Shown: positions 33,801-43,957 of the stretch, one piece after another
Layout of the letters: each line of letters opens with the position of its first letter
Position numbering within the stretch: position 1 is the first letter of the stretch
Assembly: GCA_963969365.1 (NCBI GenBank)
Contig: OZ017759.1
Span: forward strand, 868,001 to 932,000
Reading direction: 5' to 3'
Length of the DNA: 64,000 nucleotides
From: Asterochloris sp. CNOR1
Lineage: Eukaryota > Chlorophyta > Trebouxiophyceae > Trebouxiales > Trebouxiaceae
Program-made: the position numbers and the translations under genes
The notes under the pieces: model-generated
The model's database searches: none
Seen by the model: the letters and a program-made list of their open reading frames with translations, nothing else
Told to the model about the DNA's origin: nothing

Positions 33801-36800
33801 GAGTTATCTGTCACCATGCTGTGAGCACTTGCACCTCCAGAGGCAGACCCTGTTTGAAATGCAGATGGCACGGGCCCACATGCTGCAGATGCCTGCCTTG
33901 AGCTGCAACCATCCAGTGGCATAGCATATGCAGAAGAAGCAGTGTGCAATGGAAGGGCTTGGCTCCACTTGCGTTCCCTGCGAGAGGGCAATAGTGTTGT
34001 GACCAACTGCTCTCTTGCCGGCTGCAAGCAGCCGCATTGTCAACTCCTGTGATCGCAACCAAACAACCAGATCTGAGCAACCATGTGCCAGCCACCTTGA
34101 CTGCTGTGCTGCCAGCAAAAAGCTGATCATCTGTGCTGTCCACGCAGCGATACCAGAGGCGGCAATTGCAGGACCAGCGCTCCAGCCTGGCAGGCACACT
34201 TTCAGTACGCAGCTGTGCCAACCAGCTGCCCTGGTGCACGCTGATCAGCAGCAAAGAGGGTTCGATTGACAAGATCTAGTGCCTGCAGGTGCCTGCCACC
34301 CTGCAGCAGATCGATGCCAATTACCTGACAAAGGTCAAGGAGCTTGGTCGTGGCCAGTTTGGCAGCGTGTGGCTGTCCCGCTGGCTGGGAGTGGAAGTGG
34401 CTGTCAAGGAGCTGCACACCGCCAACAGCATGCAGAGCAGTGCAGAGATGTACCAGGAGGCTGACACCCTCAATTCCCTGCGCCACCCCTGCATCATTGC
34501 CTTCTATGGGGTGGTGGTCAACCAGGTGGGTGCTCAGTTGCTGAGTGGGGTGCTGCATGAGTCTGCAGCTGCAGGCTGGGCCAGTGCAGGTGGCATTTGA
34601 CTCAGCGCCATTTGCTGTCTGGACTGTGGCTGCAGCTTGACCTCCCAATTCATGCGCCACCCCTGCATCATTGCTTTCTATGTGGCGGTGGTCCGCCAAG
34701 TCAATGCCTGTGGCTGCTTGTGTGGCCACCTGTGGCATAAATTCCGCACAGGAAGGCTTCCAATCTAAAGTGCTGTGCAGCGTCTCAGGCATCCACGTAA
34801 CTGCAGCCGACACACATGAGTCTGTGCCCTGCATATGCAGCGCATTGCTCTTCTGTAGGATGGTTGTGCACCAAGACGGAGAGAGCTGAGGGTTTGGTGT
34901 TGCTCAAAAGTAGGACTTGGTGCATCACTAGCTGCCCACAAGCAGGCAGGGCTGCTGCTACCTTCAGGATCGTGGGGACCAGCTGGCCCAGCAGCTGTCT
35001 GGCAGTGGACGGCTGCAGCCAGCAGCAGTGGCGACAGCTTGATGCACCACATGCCATCGTGTTTGCAAGACAGCTTGTGCAGCTCAGCAGGTGTCGCAGC
35101 CTTCAGTGCCAGACAGCAGAGGACAGGCAGCTGCAGTCCACCCATACTGGCACAGCCACAGCACTGTGGGGTCATCCCATGCTGCTGGAGCAGTGCTTCA
35201 AGGCTGATCAGAAAGTGCTGCAGCTACAGGGGCCAGCATGCGCTGTGATACCTGTTGTGGGACAGCACTTCAGGTCTAACAGCCTGTTGTGGTTCTGGCC
35301 TTGAAGCAAGGGCCCGTCATGTGTCTGTAGGAGAGCCCAGCCAGCGTCCTGGAGTATGTGCGGGGCTCCTCCCTGCGAACTGGCCTCATGAAGCTCAAGC
35401 AGCACAACGTGCTTAGCAAGCGGGTGCGGGCTGCCATCGCTCTGCAGGCTGCCCGAGGTGGGCCCCTTGCTCTACGAGAGCTGCAAGCCATGAGGCTGAT
35501 CATGCATGCAGGTGCTTGACCGCGCTGCCATGCAGCTCGAGTGACTCTGGTCATCAGGACTGAAGCTGGGCCTAGTGATGACTCAGTGGTTCGCCTGCAC
35601 TGCAGGAATGGAGTACTTGCATTCCAGGAGAGTGGTTCACTTTGACCTGGTGAGCTAAGCCAATGCTCATGCCTGCTCTGTCACCTCCTCCCTGTGGCGA
35701 TCTGGTGCTGTCACCTGCATGCCTGCCAGCACAACATCATGCACAAACAGCAGCCTGCCACACCCTTGGGGGACAGCTGAGGGTGGCTAATGGACTGCTG
35801 ACCAGTTTGCTTTTGCTTTCTTGCCATGCCAATCCTCTGCCAGGGCGCGCTTCTGGGTAGAGGGCACACCTGCATGAGCGCTGCTGCTGACATGCTGTGG
35901 CTGCGCCTGCGCAGTTCTGACAAGTGCTGTGCAGTGTGACTGAGTTGGCAGCCGCGCAGGTCTTTGTGCACTGACCCCAGTGCCTGCGCCTGCAGAAATG
36001 CAACAGCCTCATGTGCTGACCATTTCCTTGCAGTACATGCATGCTGCAAGGTATTGAGTGATGCCTTCACTGGCTGCGCCTGCAGAAATGCGACAACCTT
36101 CTGTGTGATCTGCGCGACCTGAACCGCCCCGTGGTCAAGATTGGGGACCTAGGGCTGTCCAAGAAGAAGGCCTCCACCTTTGTCAGCGGGAACATGAGGG
36201 GCACGCTGCCCTGGATGGCGCCTGAGCTGTTCCCCAGCATGGAGCGCAGCAAACCCTCAGAGGACGACCCTGTGAGCTGTGCACCCTGCCTAGGGTCTGT
36301 ATTGGGGGGGATGTGCCGGCACATCTGGCCCTGGCATGCAGTTGCGTTGGTGCTGCAGATGTACCAGCACTGAGCCTGAAACTCCCTGAAGGCTGGCCTT
36401 CTGATTCCCATGTGTCTGTACCCTCTGTGATGTTGTTGTTAGGGGCTGGCCTGCATGCCTAGCCATGGCTTAGTCGCTCCTCAGGCAGCAATCACAGCAA
36501 TCTCAGGGACAGCTGGAGATCTGCACCCTGCGCGAGCCTGCTGGCAATTCTGGGCAGCCTGTAAGGCATGTTCACAGTTCAGGCTTGACTCCTTGCCAAT
36601 CCTGGGCAGCCTGTGGGGCGTCATTATGCCGGTTCAGGCTTGACCCCTTACCTACCTCCTCATCCTTTCTGGTGCCACTGGCTCGCTCAGCCTGCTGCAT
36701 GCCTGGGTCATAGGATGAATGTAAACAATTCCCTGCATGCCTCCCTCGTCCCAAGCAGCTCAGAGAGTCTGCCTCTGCACATCATGACTCCGTGTGATGA

Positions 36801-37441
36801 TGCAACATGAGCACCAGGAGTACTGCTCTGCTGCTCACATCGTCCTCCTGTGCAGATGCAACAAGAGGACAGGGTGACTGAGAAGGTTGACGCCTTCAGC
36901 TTTGGCGTGTGCATGTGGGAGATTTGGACCCTGGGGGAGCAGCCCTACCCCGGCATGAGCCTGCCAGAGATTTTTGCGGTAAGCCATCAACTTGGCCCGG
37001 GGTGTGACATCAGACCTCTCAGTGCCCACCTCTGTAGCATTGTGTTGTTGTGCCCCTGCCAAGGCACCAGACGGCCAGGTTGTCATGCCACAAGCCTCGC
37101 ATGTGCCTGTGTTCGTGCACAAGGAGCTCAGTTTCACTGCGCATACTGGTGGCACTTGCTGCTTGTCAACATGCAGGCCTGTTGCGCTGTTGTCACGGCG
37201 CAATGACTAGCTTGTCAAGGCTGTCTGCTTCAAAGTTTCTACACCTGCCCACCGCCAGACTGACTGTATGCAGGGGGTGATGAATGGCACCTTGAGACCA
37301 GGGCGGCCAGCTGACTGTCCCCGTGAATGGGTCAGTCTGATGGAGCGCTGCTGGGCAACTCAACCAAGTCGGCGAGCAACCTTCACAGAGATTGCAGATG
37401 CCCTGGACGAATTGGTGGTCAAGTATGACAATGCCGAGTAA
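27896..37441 (+). CDS. PB1-domain Raf-like protein kinase (plant MAPKKK group B type)
   Basis: Eighteen exons in phase: 27896-28120, 28727-28806, 29102-29213, 29869-30086, 30568-30776, 31363-31509, 31812-31910, 32094-32257, 32602-32775, 33017-33216, 33584-33671, 34148-34204, 34289-34525, 35331-35457, 35606-35649, 36086-36271, 36856-36978 and 37274-37441; 885 aa. PB1 is at about 53-167 (KIKFVCRWRG, GGETRLCTVP, the acidic ENNEDLDNF). A long Ser-rich disordered middle follows. The kinase domain runs from about 605 to the end: GRGQFGSV at 611-618, Lys631 in EVAVKEL, catalytic HFDLKCDN at 724-731 (Asp726), DLG at 748-750 in place of DFG, and APE at 772-774. HFDLK and DLG are usual in plant Raf-like kinases, so it should be active. 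PB1 suggests hetero-oligomerisation. A start at 27950 is possible. Confidence 0.9.
28247..28343 (+). repeat. ghosts of the 3' edge of kinase exon 1
   Basis: Exon 1 ends ...AGGTCCACCTATGAC|GTGAGCTGCTG. Downstream in the same intron, AGGTCCACCTGTGGGGTGAG (28256) repeats the donor side, and GTTGAAGACCACGAGCAGAG (28313) repeats the codons before it. Here the donor, not the acceptor, was copied. Confidence 0.6.
29601..29858 (+). repeat. three ghosts of the kinase exon that starts at 29869
   Basis: The true edge reads TGTGCAGGAGGAGCACGACG with GTGCTGCAGCAGATGCTGAG after it. Copies: AATGCAGGAGGAAGTCTAAG (29601) with GTAGATGCTGAGCATGCCCG; TTGCAGATGGAGCACAAGGC (29711) with GCATGCTGGAGAG; and a shorter one from about 29817. 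Confidence 0.75.
31155..31312 (+). repeat. two ghosts of the kinase exon that starts at 31363
   Basis: The true exon start includes CATGTCTCCCCGCCGGTATG and TCAGTCCCCTGGGCCACCCC. Copies: TGCAGCCATGTCCCTCCGGC (31156) with GATCCCCTGGGCCGCCC; and GTGGCTTCAGTCCGCTGTGG (31279) with CCACCCCAGCAG. Confidence 0.75.
31686..31740 (+). repeat. ghost of the kinase exon that starts at 31812
   Basis: CTGGGCAGCGGTCTCAGGCT, then ATGGTGCCTCGGCAAGCAAC, closely parallels TTGGGCAGCGGTCTCCGGCT, then CTGGTGCCTCTGCAGGCAGC at the true intron-exon boundary. The copy's acceptor CAG is now CAA. Confidence 0.8.
32865..32900 (+). repeat. ghost of an inner part of the kinase exon 32602-32775
   Basis: CAGAAGTGCCTGATTGAGGT, then GGAGGCAGCA, repeats CAGAAGTGCCTCAATGAGGT, then GGAGGCAGCA from 32698. 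The copy lies in the downstream intron and carries no splice signal of its own. Confidence 0.75.
34639..34700 (+). repeat. ghost of the 3' part of the first kinase-domain exon
   Basis: TGCGCCACCCCTGCATCATT, then GCTTTCTATGTGGCGGTGG, repeats the true TGCGCCACCCCTGCATCATT, then GCCTTCTATGGGGTGGTGG (34480-34519). It is one of the best preserved ghosts, but the donor side has drifted. Confidence 0.85.
35983..36020 (+). repeat. ghost of the catalytic-loop exon start
   Basis: CCTGCAGAAATGCAACAGCC with TCATGTG parallels the true CCTGCAGAAATGCGACAACC with TTCTGTG at 36080, in the intron directly upstream. The acceptor is still intact in the copy. Confidence 0.75.
36542..36643 (+). repeat. two-copy tandem repeat of about 51 bp in a kinase intron
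   Basis: Both copies share TGGGCAGCCTGT, then about 17 variable bases, then TTCAGGCTTGAC. They do not resemble a neighbouring exon, unlike the ghosts. Confidence 0.6.
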
Positions 37442-37814
37442 GCATGGAGCAAAAACACGTCAGGCGCCTGCATTCATCCCCAGTAGCTTTTGGCAGGCAA
37501 TGCGTCTGCTTCAAGCACCAAGCCTGTGTTCACACACATCCTGTGACATGATGATGCTGTGCATCCATGCAAGAGATCACTCATTGAAGGTCAACTGAAC
37601 TAAGTCAAGAGTGCAAGTCAGTGCATGGTTCAGAGGGGGTTCGTCGACTAGAGCACAGGTTGCAGCCAGCGCTCCAGAATCAAGGAGCGCCATCAGTGCT
37701 GGGTTTCATGATATTCATCTGCTGCGCAGCCTGCTGACTCCTGCAGGCATGGGTCAGGGGTTCAAAAGCAGGCATCACGTAGATGGCAAACATCTTGACA
37801 TGCATCTGCTGTGC
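37442..37814. other. convergent 3' gap, kinase and mitochondrial carrier
   Basis: A 373-bp stretch holding the 3' UTRs of both genes. No ORF of interest and no clear TGTAA on either strand. Confidence 0.4.
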
Positions 37815-40800
37815 TCACCTGCTGTCTTCAGCAAAAGTTTTGAGGTTCCGGGAGATCAGTTCAAATGAAGTGAAGGTCAGAGCTGCAGCAGGTGTTGTGC
37901 GCAACAGATTGGTGACACAGCCGCGGTAGAAGCCTGGGAGCCCGTCGTGGGCTATGATCTGCAGCAGGAATTGTACTTTTGTCAAGGCACCAATGGTGCT
38001 GATGGGCCACAGCGATGTACACAGGTGCAGTATAAGAGATGGATAGGGCAGTGGGACGTCCAGTCAACATCTCTGAAGGGCTGCAGGAAGTTGCATAAGT
38101 GCAGCATTTGCGATATCATGCAGCAAACACAGCTTTCCTGTCAGGCTCCAGAGCGAGTTGAGTGGAGGGTCACCAGGCAGAATGCTGCTGTTGTGCCAGT
38201 GCTTTTACCAAGCCTGGCCTCAGTGGTGATAGCACATGACATGCACAGGAGCAGCATGTGAGGATAGAGGCAGGAGGCAAGGCAGGCAGAAACGCTGGCA
38301 TTCATTTTCACCTGCTTGCAGACTGAGCCAAATCCCCCAAAGGGTCCAGAGCCCGTCACGTGCATATGGGATCGGATGACCTCCTGCAGATGGGAAACAA
38401 AAATGAAGTCAGTCACCCCACACAGAGGGGCAGCCGTCCACCCAGCAGGTCTGTATAGCTCAGCAGCTGGGCACTTCTTGCTGTGCTGGGCAGGCTGGTC
38501 AGCCTGCATTGCTGAGCAGTTGGGCATCCTCTGCTGTGGAGGCCAAGCGGGTCAGGCAGCCTGCTACGTGCCAAGTTGCTGTAGCTGCGCGGCAGAAGCA
38601 GTGCGGCCGGGCTGCTGACTTGCTCAGCAGTCTGGTAGGTCCTCATATGGAGCGACAAGGTAGACAGACTCCAGCAGCATCTACCCAGCAGGCCTGAATG
38701 GCATAAGGTGTGCCACCATGTTGAGACCTTTTGACCGCATGCAGGCTGTCACAGGAGGGCTGCCCAGACATGCTTGCATGCTGTCACATGCGGACTCTCA
38801 CATGGGGACTGCTTCACGGTGCATGCATGCTGCTCCATGCAGGTCCTCACATGGGGGTACGTGGCTGTGGAGGCCACCATTTTAGAGAAGACGCTGGCTA
38901 TCACGAGCTCACTGGCGGTCAGCTGCCTGTCAGGGTTGCCCTCTGCCACTGCGCGCTGGCGGAACCAGTGCTTGCTAGCCTCGTACAATGGGAACTGCAG
39001 CAGGGAAACTCGTGGTTGCAGGCAGCAATTGCCCTGCCATGATGAAAGCAGTGTGTGCTGGCCACATGCAATGCTGGCCCAGCGCTTGCTGGTGCAGTGC
39101 CACGCGGAGTGCACATGTGGCATTGATATCAGCAAGCAGCTGTGCCTCAGCACAAGTCCTCTGCACGTCTGTATAGCGGCAGGGGCAGGTACGGAGCACA
39201 GTGGCTGGCTGCTGACCTGAATGGCGACATGAGCCACGCCGAACAGGGAGGGGAGCAGGCCACTGCAGGCAGCAGGGAACCTAGATTAAATCTTGTGCAG
39301 CGTGACAGGGCTCATAGGCAGTGCCTGCAGCCTTGCGAGACTTTTGTCTCCATGTGTCCGTAACATGTAGGCAGCAGGGAGATGAATATGATGCGGGGAC
39401 GGCCAGCAGAGCAGTACGAAGGGGCACAGGCTGACACAATGACGGGTCTGTCAGCCACAACAGCTCGAGCTGGCTGATCAGAGAGTCAGCCCTCGCACTC
39501 ACGAGTAGAGCCCCAGGATGCCTTCCTCACGCCCGATACGCGTCAAGGCGTCCCATGTGCCCTTGTACAGGGGACCTACAGCACACAAGTCACAGACTTG
39601 CATCTTTGACAGTGCTCAAAAATGTCTGGGGTTCCCTTGTGTCCACGGTATTTGCAGCACAGCAGCTATGACTGACATGCAGCCTGGTGAGCAAGCTCCT
39701 AATGACTGACTACCTGATCTGAGACTGAGCCAGCGCAGTGTCATGAGGTCATTGAACCAACAAGCTGCATGACCTGAGGTCGCCTGCGCCTTGGGGCGAG
39801 CGGCAGGAACACACTGAGCGGGGCACTGCAACCTGGCCCCAGAGAGAGTGCTGCTGTCGCAGCCAGTGGCAGCATGCACCCTGGTGCCCCCGTTCTCCAT
39901 CAATCGGTCTCACCTGCGACGTTGCGCCCCATCTTGAGACCCAGGTGCTGCGTCTGCAGGCGGGTCTTCACCACCCACAGGGGGTTGGTAAACGCCAGCG
40001 TGGCCATGCCTGCCCCGCTGGCAGCTGCCATGTGCAGCAGGGGGTCCGATACCCTCCAGGGCAGGGATGCTGCACGGATCTTGAGCGTGCCCTTGAGCTT
40101 CTCGTAGACCGTGAAGTAGACCTGCAGGCATGCACTGTGCTTAATGCAGGCTTGGAGGTCTGCCAGGGCCATGACTTGTACTGAGGCAGTTGAAGCATGA
40201 GGACCCCTGCTCACTGCAGACTAAGTAGCAGGCCCACCAGCGTGGGCGTGAGCTTCACTCCACCATCTCACGTCAAGCCATGAAGGAGCAACAGCTCTGC
40301 GTGACCCCTCACTCACCGCCCAGTTTGGGAGCAGGGCCACCAGGGTGGGCGTGAGCCCACGGTATAGGCCCTTGACTCCCTCCTGCTTGAAGATGGCAGA
40401 CAGCCCTCCTGCATGCAGGACAGGGCAAAAGGTCAACACCATGAGCTGGACTGGTCTACACACACAGTGCACAGGCTGCTATTGAAACGGCACCGCCCTG
40501 CCAAAAACCCCAAAGCTGCCTGTCCCGAAGTCAATAAGCTGTAGGAGGGTGAAGCTCTTTAAGGGTGCACCTCACATTCGATTTCGGCGTGCAACACAAT
40601 GCTCACCTCCGATGCTGAGGTAGCCCTGTCCTGATGGCTGGCGGCGCTGCACCTGAAGCCTCGTTTTGAGGACATCCAGGGGGCACACAAAGGTGGCAGT
40701 GAGGGCGCCTGCACAGGGTCAGCATCGGGGGTTAGAATTGCAAGCAATCAGTACTTCAAAGCAGGCACGCAGCACAAAGGTGATCATCAGGACACCGGCA

Positions 40801-41118
40801 TGGGGACAGGGTTGTGATCGGTCCCTGCTGTTGAACGCATGCATGCAGAAGGAGCTGTCCAGCATGCTCCCTGGTGCCCCTGAACACCATGGCATGGCGC
40901 CAGCAGGCGGCATGCAGCTTGCTGGCAAGCTGCACAGGCGGCGGCCACGTGCCCGCGGGTGGCCCCCACAAGCCGGTCCATGCAGGGGCGAGGGGAGGCT
41001 GCCTGATCAGACACCCCAAAACCACGATAGGCGCAATGTTGCATATGCGTGAGGTTGGCTCACCTGCCAGGCCCCCTGAAATGGTGTTCAGCACCTCAGG
41101 ATCATCGAGGTGTCGTTT
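37815..41118 (-). CDS. mitochondrial carrier family protein, NAD/folate/pyrimidine-nucleotide type
   Basis: Nine exons in phase: 41118-41064, 40708-40607, 40408-40317, 40121-39914, 39575-39503, 39262-39217, 38994-38851, 38383-38312 and 37958-37815; 311 aa from the first recognised exon. It has three carrier repeats with signatures [26 protein letters not shown] and YPHEVIRSHM. The Trp in the second and the His in the third are typical of the subgroup of plant NDT NAD+ carriers and SLC25A32/33/36. Other family blocks are [20 protein letters not shown] and HVAIQFPLYE. It would exchange a nucleotide cofactor across the inner membrane, and the exact substrate is not decidable. The start codon is uncertain: the frame stays open to an ATG at 41202, but a TGTGCAG just before 41118 suggests an upstream exon. 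Confidence 0.85.
38760..38825 (-). repeat. ghost of the carrier exon 7 donor edge
   Basis: The true exon 7/intron boundary on the plus strand reads GGTCCTCACATGGGGGTAC. GACTCTCACATGGGGACTGC (38790-38809) in the downstream intron repeats it, together with the flanking ATGCTG(T/C) text. Confidence 0.5.
40209..40258 (-). repeat. ghost of the carrier exon 3 donor edge
   Basis: AGCAGGCCCACCAGCGTGGG, then CGTGAGC, parallels AGCAGGGCCACCAGGGTGGG, then CGTGAGC of the true exon (40330-40356), about 110 bp into the downstream intron. Confidence 0.75.
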
Positions 41119-41202
41119 CTGCACATAAAGCAGACAGCCGAATGTCAGCAGCAGAATATAAGCCTGACAACAACACTGGCGGCAGGCTGTTGCACTCAGC
41201 AT

Positions 41203-41727
41203 AGCACTCTAAAAGACAGGGACCAGCATGGCATGACCTCCAGGTGGGCAGGCGCCTCTGCTGCGTTTACACTGGTGCTTGCAGGAATTTCAAGCGCACA
41301 CCCACACAACCACAAAGGAAAGGGGAGTGTGCAGGAGGGCACCGCCACGTACAGGACAGCAGAATCAGGGGAGGCTTGCCTTTGTCAGCCAGTTGGCCAT
41401 GCCCTGAGCCAGGGCAGGCGCTGGGCTGGCTGCAGGTGCACCCCCGTCTTGCACTGCCAAGCCCAGTCAGAACCTGTTCAGGTGCCTGGTAGCAGGGAGA
41501 AGGGGCTGATGTCGTTGAAACCCCGTGCCTGATGGATTCACCAGTGAAGACTCCCTGTTGTCACCAACACGTGCAGTCCAGTGAGGCTGGATGGGGCTCA
41601 ACAGCAACTTGTCAGGGCTCTCAGCCAATGGCTTGCTGAGCTCCGAGGGATCTGCCAGCTCGATTTAGAGTCCTACAGACCTGCAGGTTGAGTTCGCCTC
41701 GCTCAATACCCAGGCTGCATCAGACCG
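41203..41727. promoter_or_regulatory. divergent region, mitochondrial carrier / ankyrin gene
   Basis: A gap between the carrier 5' end and the ankyrin start. It must hold both promoters and perhaps a first carrier exon that I could not place. Confidence 0.3.
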
Positions 41728-43754
41728 ATGGGAAGCCTGCACCATGCTGCTCGCAATGGGGATCTGGTGGAGCTCTCAAAACTGCTGGCAGCAGGTAGAG
41801 ACCTGTATTGGCAGGCAACCTCCTGCGTGCACTTCAGCTATTGCATGTAGCTTTGCATACATGTGTCTCAGGTGTTGCGCGCTGTGGCCAAGGCTTATGC
41901 TCAGCGCAGATGCCTGAACCAAACTGCCGCATGCTGCAGGCGCAGCTGTCGACGAGAAGGACAAGCACTTGCGCACACCGCTGCACATGGCAGCCTGGTC
42001 GGGGCAGGTGGACTGCCTCAACACACTGGTAGGCCATCCAGCCTTGCACTGCACTGCCTGCAGATGTAAAGCTTGCCCGGGCTCTTCACTGCCCGCATGC
42101 AGTGCAAGGCAAGCCTGAGACAGAAGCACTGCATGGCTTGCAGCGCATGCTTGATCCCACACCAGGCATCCGCAAGCCAGGGTATCTGTCGCTGACCCCT
42201 GCAGCCTGGAACGTCATGGGCAGGCTCCTGAGCCCTGTGCTGCACCTCACAGATAGGGGCAGGTGCCAAGGTCATGCAGCCAGCGTCAGATGATGTCAAT
42301 GCGCTGCACTTCGCAGCCCAGAAGGGGCATCTGGAGGTCTGCCGGGCTCTCCTCAATGAGGGTGAGCCAGTCCACATTGCATTCCTGCTTTGCAGCAGGC
42401 CAAGCTGCATACCCTTTTGCGACTGCTGGTGTTGACAGCTTGCCTGTGCCTGATCACAGTCTCGGCGTCCATTGTGCTGAGGACTGTGGCAGCATCTTCA
42501 CTACGTGCTGGATGCAGGGGCCAAGGTGAACAGCAAGAATAGGAAGGGCATGAGCGCAGCTTTTTTTGCAGCGTCAGGAGGTGAGCAGCTTCATTGTTGC
42601 TTCCAAGCTGGGCAAAATGTGTCTGCAGAATGGCGCCTGCATCCAGCACTGCACCTTGTTCTGCCATGAGCTGCTCTAGCTGTGTGCCATTGGCAAAGTC
42701 CAGTGTAGATCAGTATATGCACCCTTGAAAGCAAGCTGAACTGTCTGTGAGTGCAGGGCATAAGGAGTTGTTGGAGTTCCTGGCCAAGCGCAAGGCCAAT
42801 TTGAACGGCACCAACAAGGCTGGCAAGACTTTGCCAGAGCTGTGCAAGACGCCACAGATGCGGCAGCTGGCAGAACGGCTGGTAGGTGCAGTTTGACAGT
42901 GTGACGGCACAATCCCCGGAGTCTGCACTGCCTGTTGTGCTATGCACTGCCCGAGCTGTGGTAGTCGTCACCACTGCAGCAGCTGGCTGGACTGCTGCTC
43001 ACAAATATTTGTAGTCAAGGCTGGCATACTGCTGCTGGCAGCACCTGCATGCTTTGCAGCCTGCGGTGGGGGTGTGCAGGACCTTGCCTCGGGCTTACTA
43101 TGCGTACCTCCTCATCGCTCATGCCACTCGGCCTGCAGGTGACTGAGGCCAAGACTGAGGCAGCAAACAGGAAAGACTCAGCAGGTGAGGGTCCAGTCAA
43201 GCATCGAGCATTGCATCCTGTCAGCTGGACTGCGCCTTCAGCATCTGTTCGCAGGACTGGAGAGCATTGTACATGCCTGCTCTCCCGAACCTTCCCTAGC
43301 CGACTTCAGGCGGTGATGCACATTTCCTTGATAGTCTTGTCTTTTATGTGCTGCAGGAGACATGGCAGCACCTGCAGCAGCCGGCCCAGACATTGGACCG
43401 CAGCTGCCGCCGCAGACCGGTGCAGCAGAGCAGATAGATGCCTCTGCCACAGCGGACCTAATAGGGCCTCAGTTGCCACCAGGCAACACGTCAGATAACA
43501 GTGAAAAAGCTGGTCAGAATGGCGTAGATAGCTGGACGGCCGGGCCTCCTACTGGCCACCCTGCCGCTGCTCAGGCAGCAGCAGGTGGGGAGGGTGCTCC
43601 CCCATGGCCTGGGGAGGGCCAGCCTGGCATGAGGCAGGCCAGAAAGCGTCACGTGGAAGGCGACAGTGCCGCAGGGGCAGAGGCAGCTGCACAGGCGCGG
43701 CCTGCGAAGGCAGCCAAGCTGTCCTTTGCCGACGAAGACAATGAGGAGGGATGA
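41728..43754 (+). CDS. ankyrin-repeat protein with an acidic C terminus
   Basis: Seven exons in phase: 41728-41794, 41940-42028, 42253-42361, 42518-42580, 42757-42881, 43139-43184 and 43357-43754; 298 aa. It starts directly in an ankyrin helix (MGSLHHAARNGDLVELSKLL), followed by TPLHMAAWSGQVDCLNTL, NALHFAAQKGHLEVCRALL and two weaker repeats (about residues 2-145). The second half is disordered: two IGPQLPP motifs (DIGPQLPP, LIGPQLPP), a Gly/Ala-rich stretch and a final KLSFADEDNEEG. The IGPQLPP repeats and the basic-then-acidic tail suggest a short-linear-motif partner, possibly nuclear. No enzymatic domain. It ends about 200 bp before the NSE3 start. Confidence 0.8.
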
Positions 43755-43864
43755 CTTAGCAGCTGGATTTCTGACACCTACTTAACTGTTGTGCCGTGGT
43801 GACAGCAATCCATGAACTTGCAGATCAGGGCAAACTCAGTCTCCTGCACCCCTCTTGGAACTGT

Positions 43865-43869
43865 TGTAA
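43865..43869 (+). terminator. possible polyadenylation signal TGTAA of the ankyrin gene
   Basis: A TGTAA pentamer 111 nt after the stop and 89 nt before the next start codon on the same strand, in the only 203 bp available for both a 3' end and a promoter. Confidence 0.4.
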
Positions 43870-43957
43870 GGATTCAGTATCACATGTTTGACTTTGACAT
43901 GTTCTCTCCGCCAGTCCACCAAGCAGAGTGATTGCTGAAATCCATCAAATCCCCACG

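Noticed and set aside
36542-36643. The 51-bp tandem repeat as another ghost exon
   Set aside because: It does not resemble either neighbouring exon of the kinase gene, so it is listed as a plain tandem repeat.
41118-41202. Carrier N terminus extended to the ATG at 41202
   Set aside because: The added 28 residues are Cys-rich and hydrophobic, unlike carriers, and a TGTGCAG acceptor sits exactly before 41118, so an upstream exon is more likely. Not settled.
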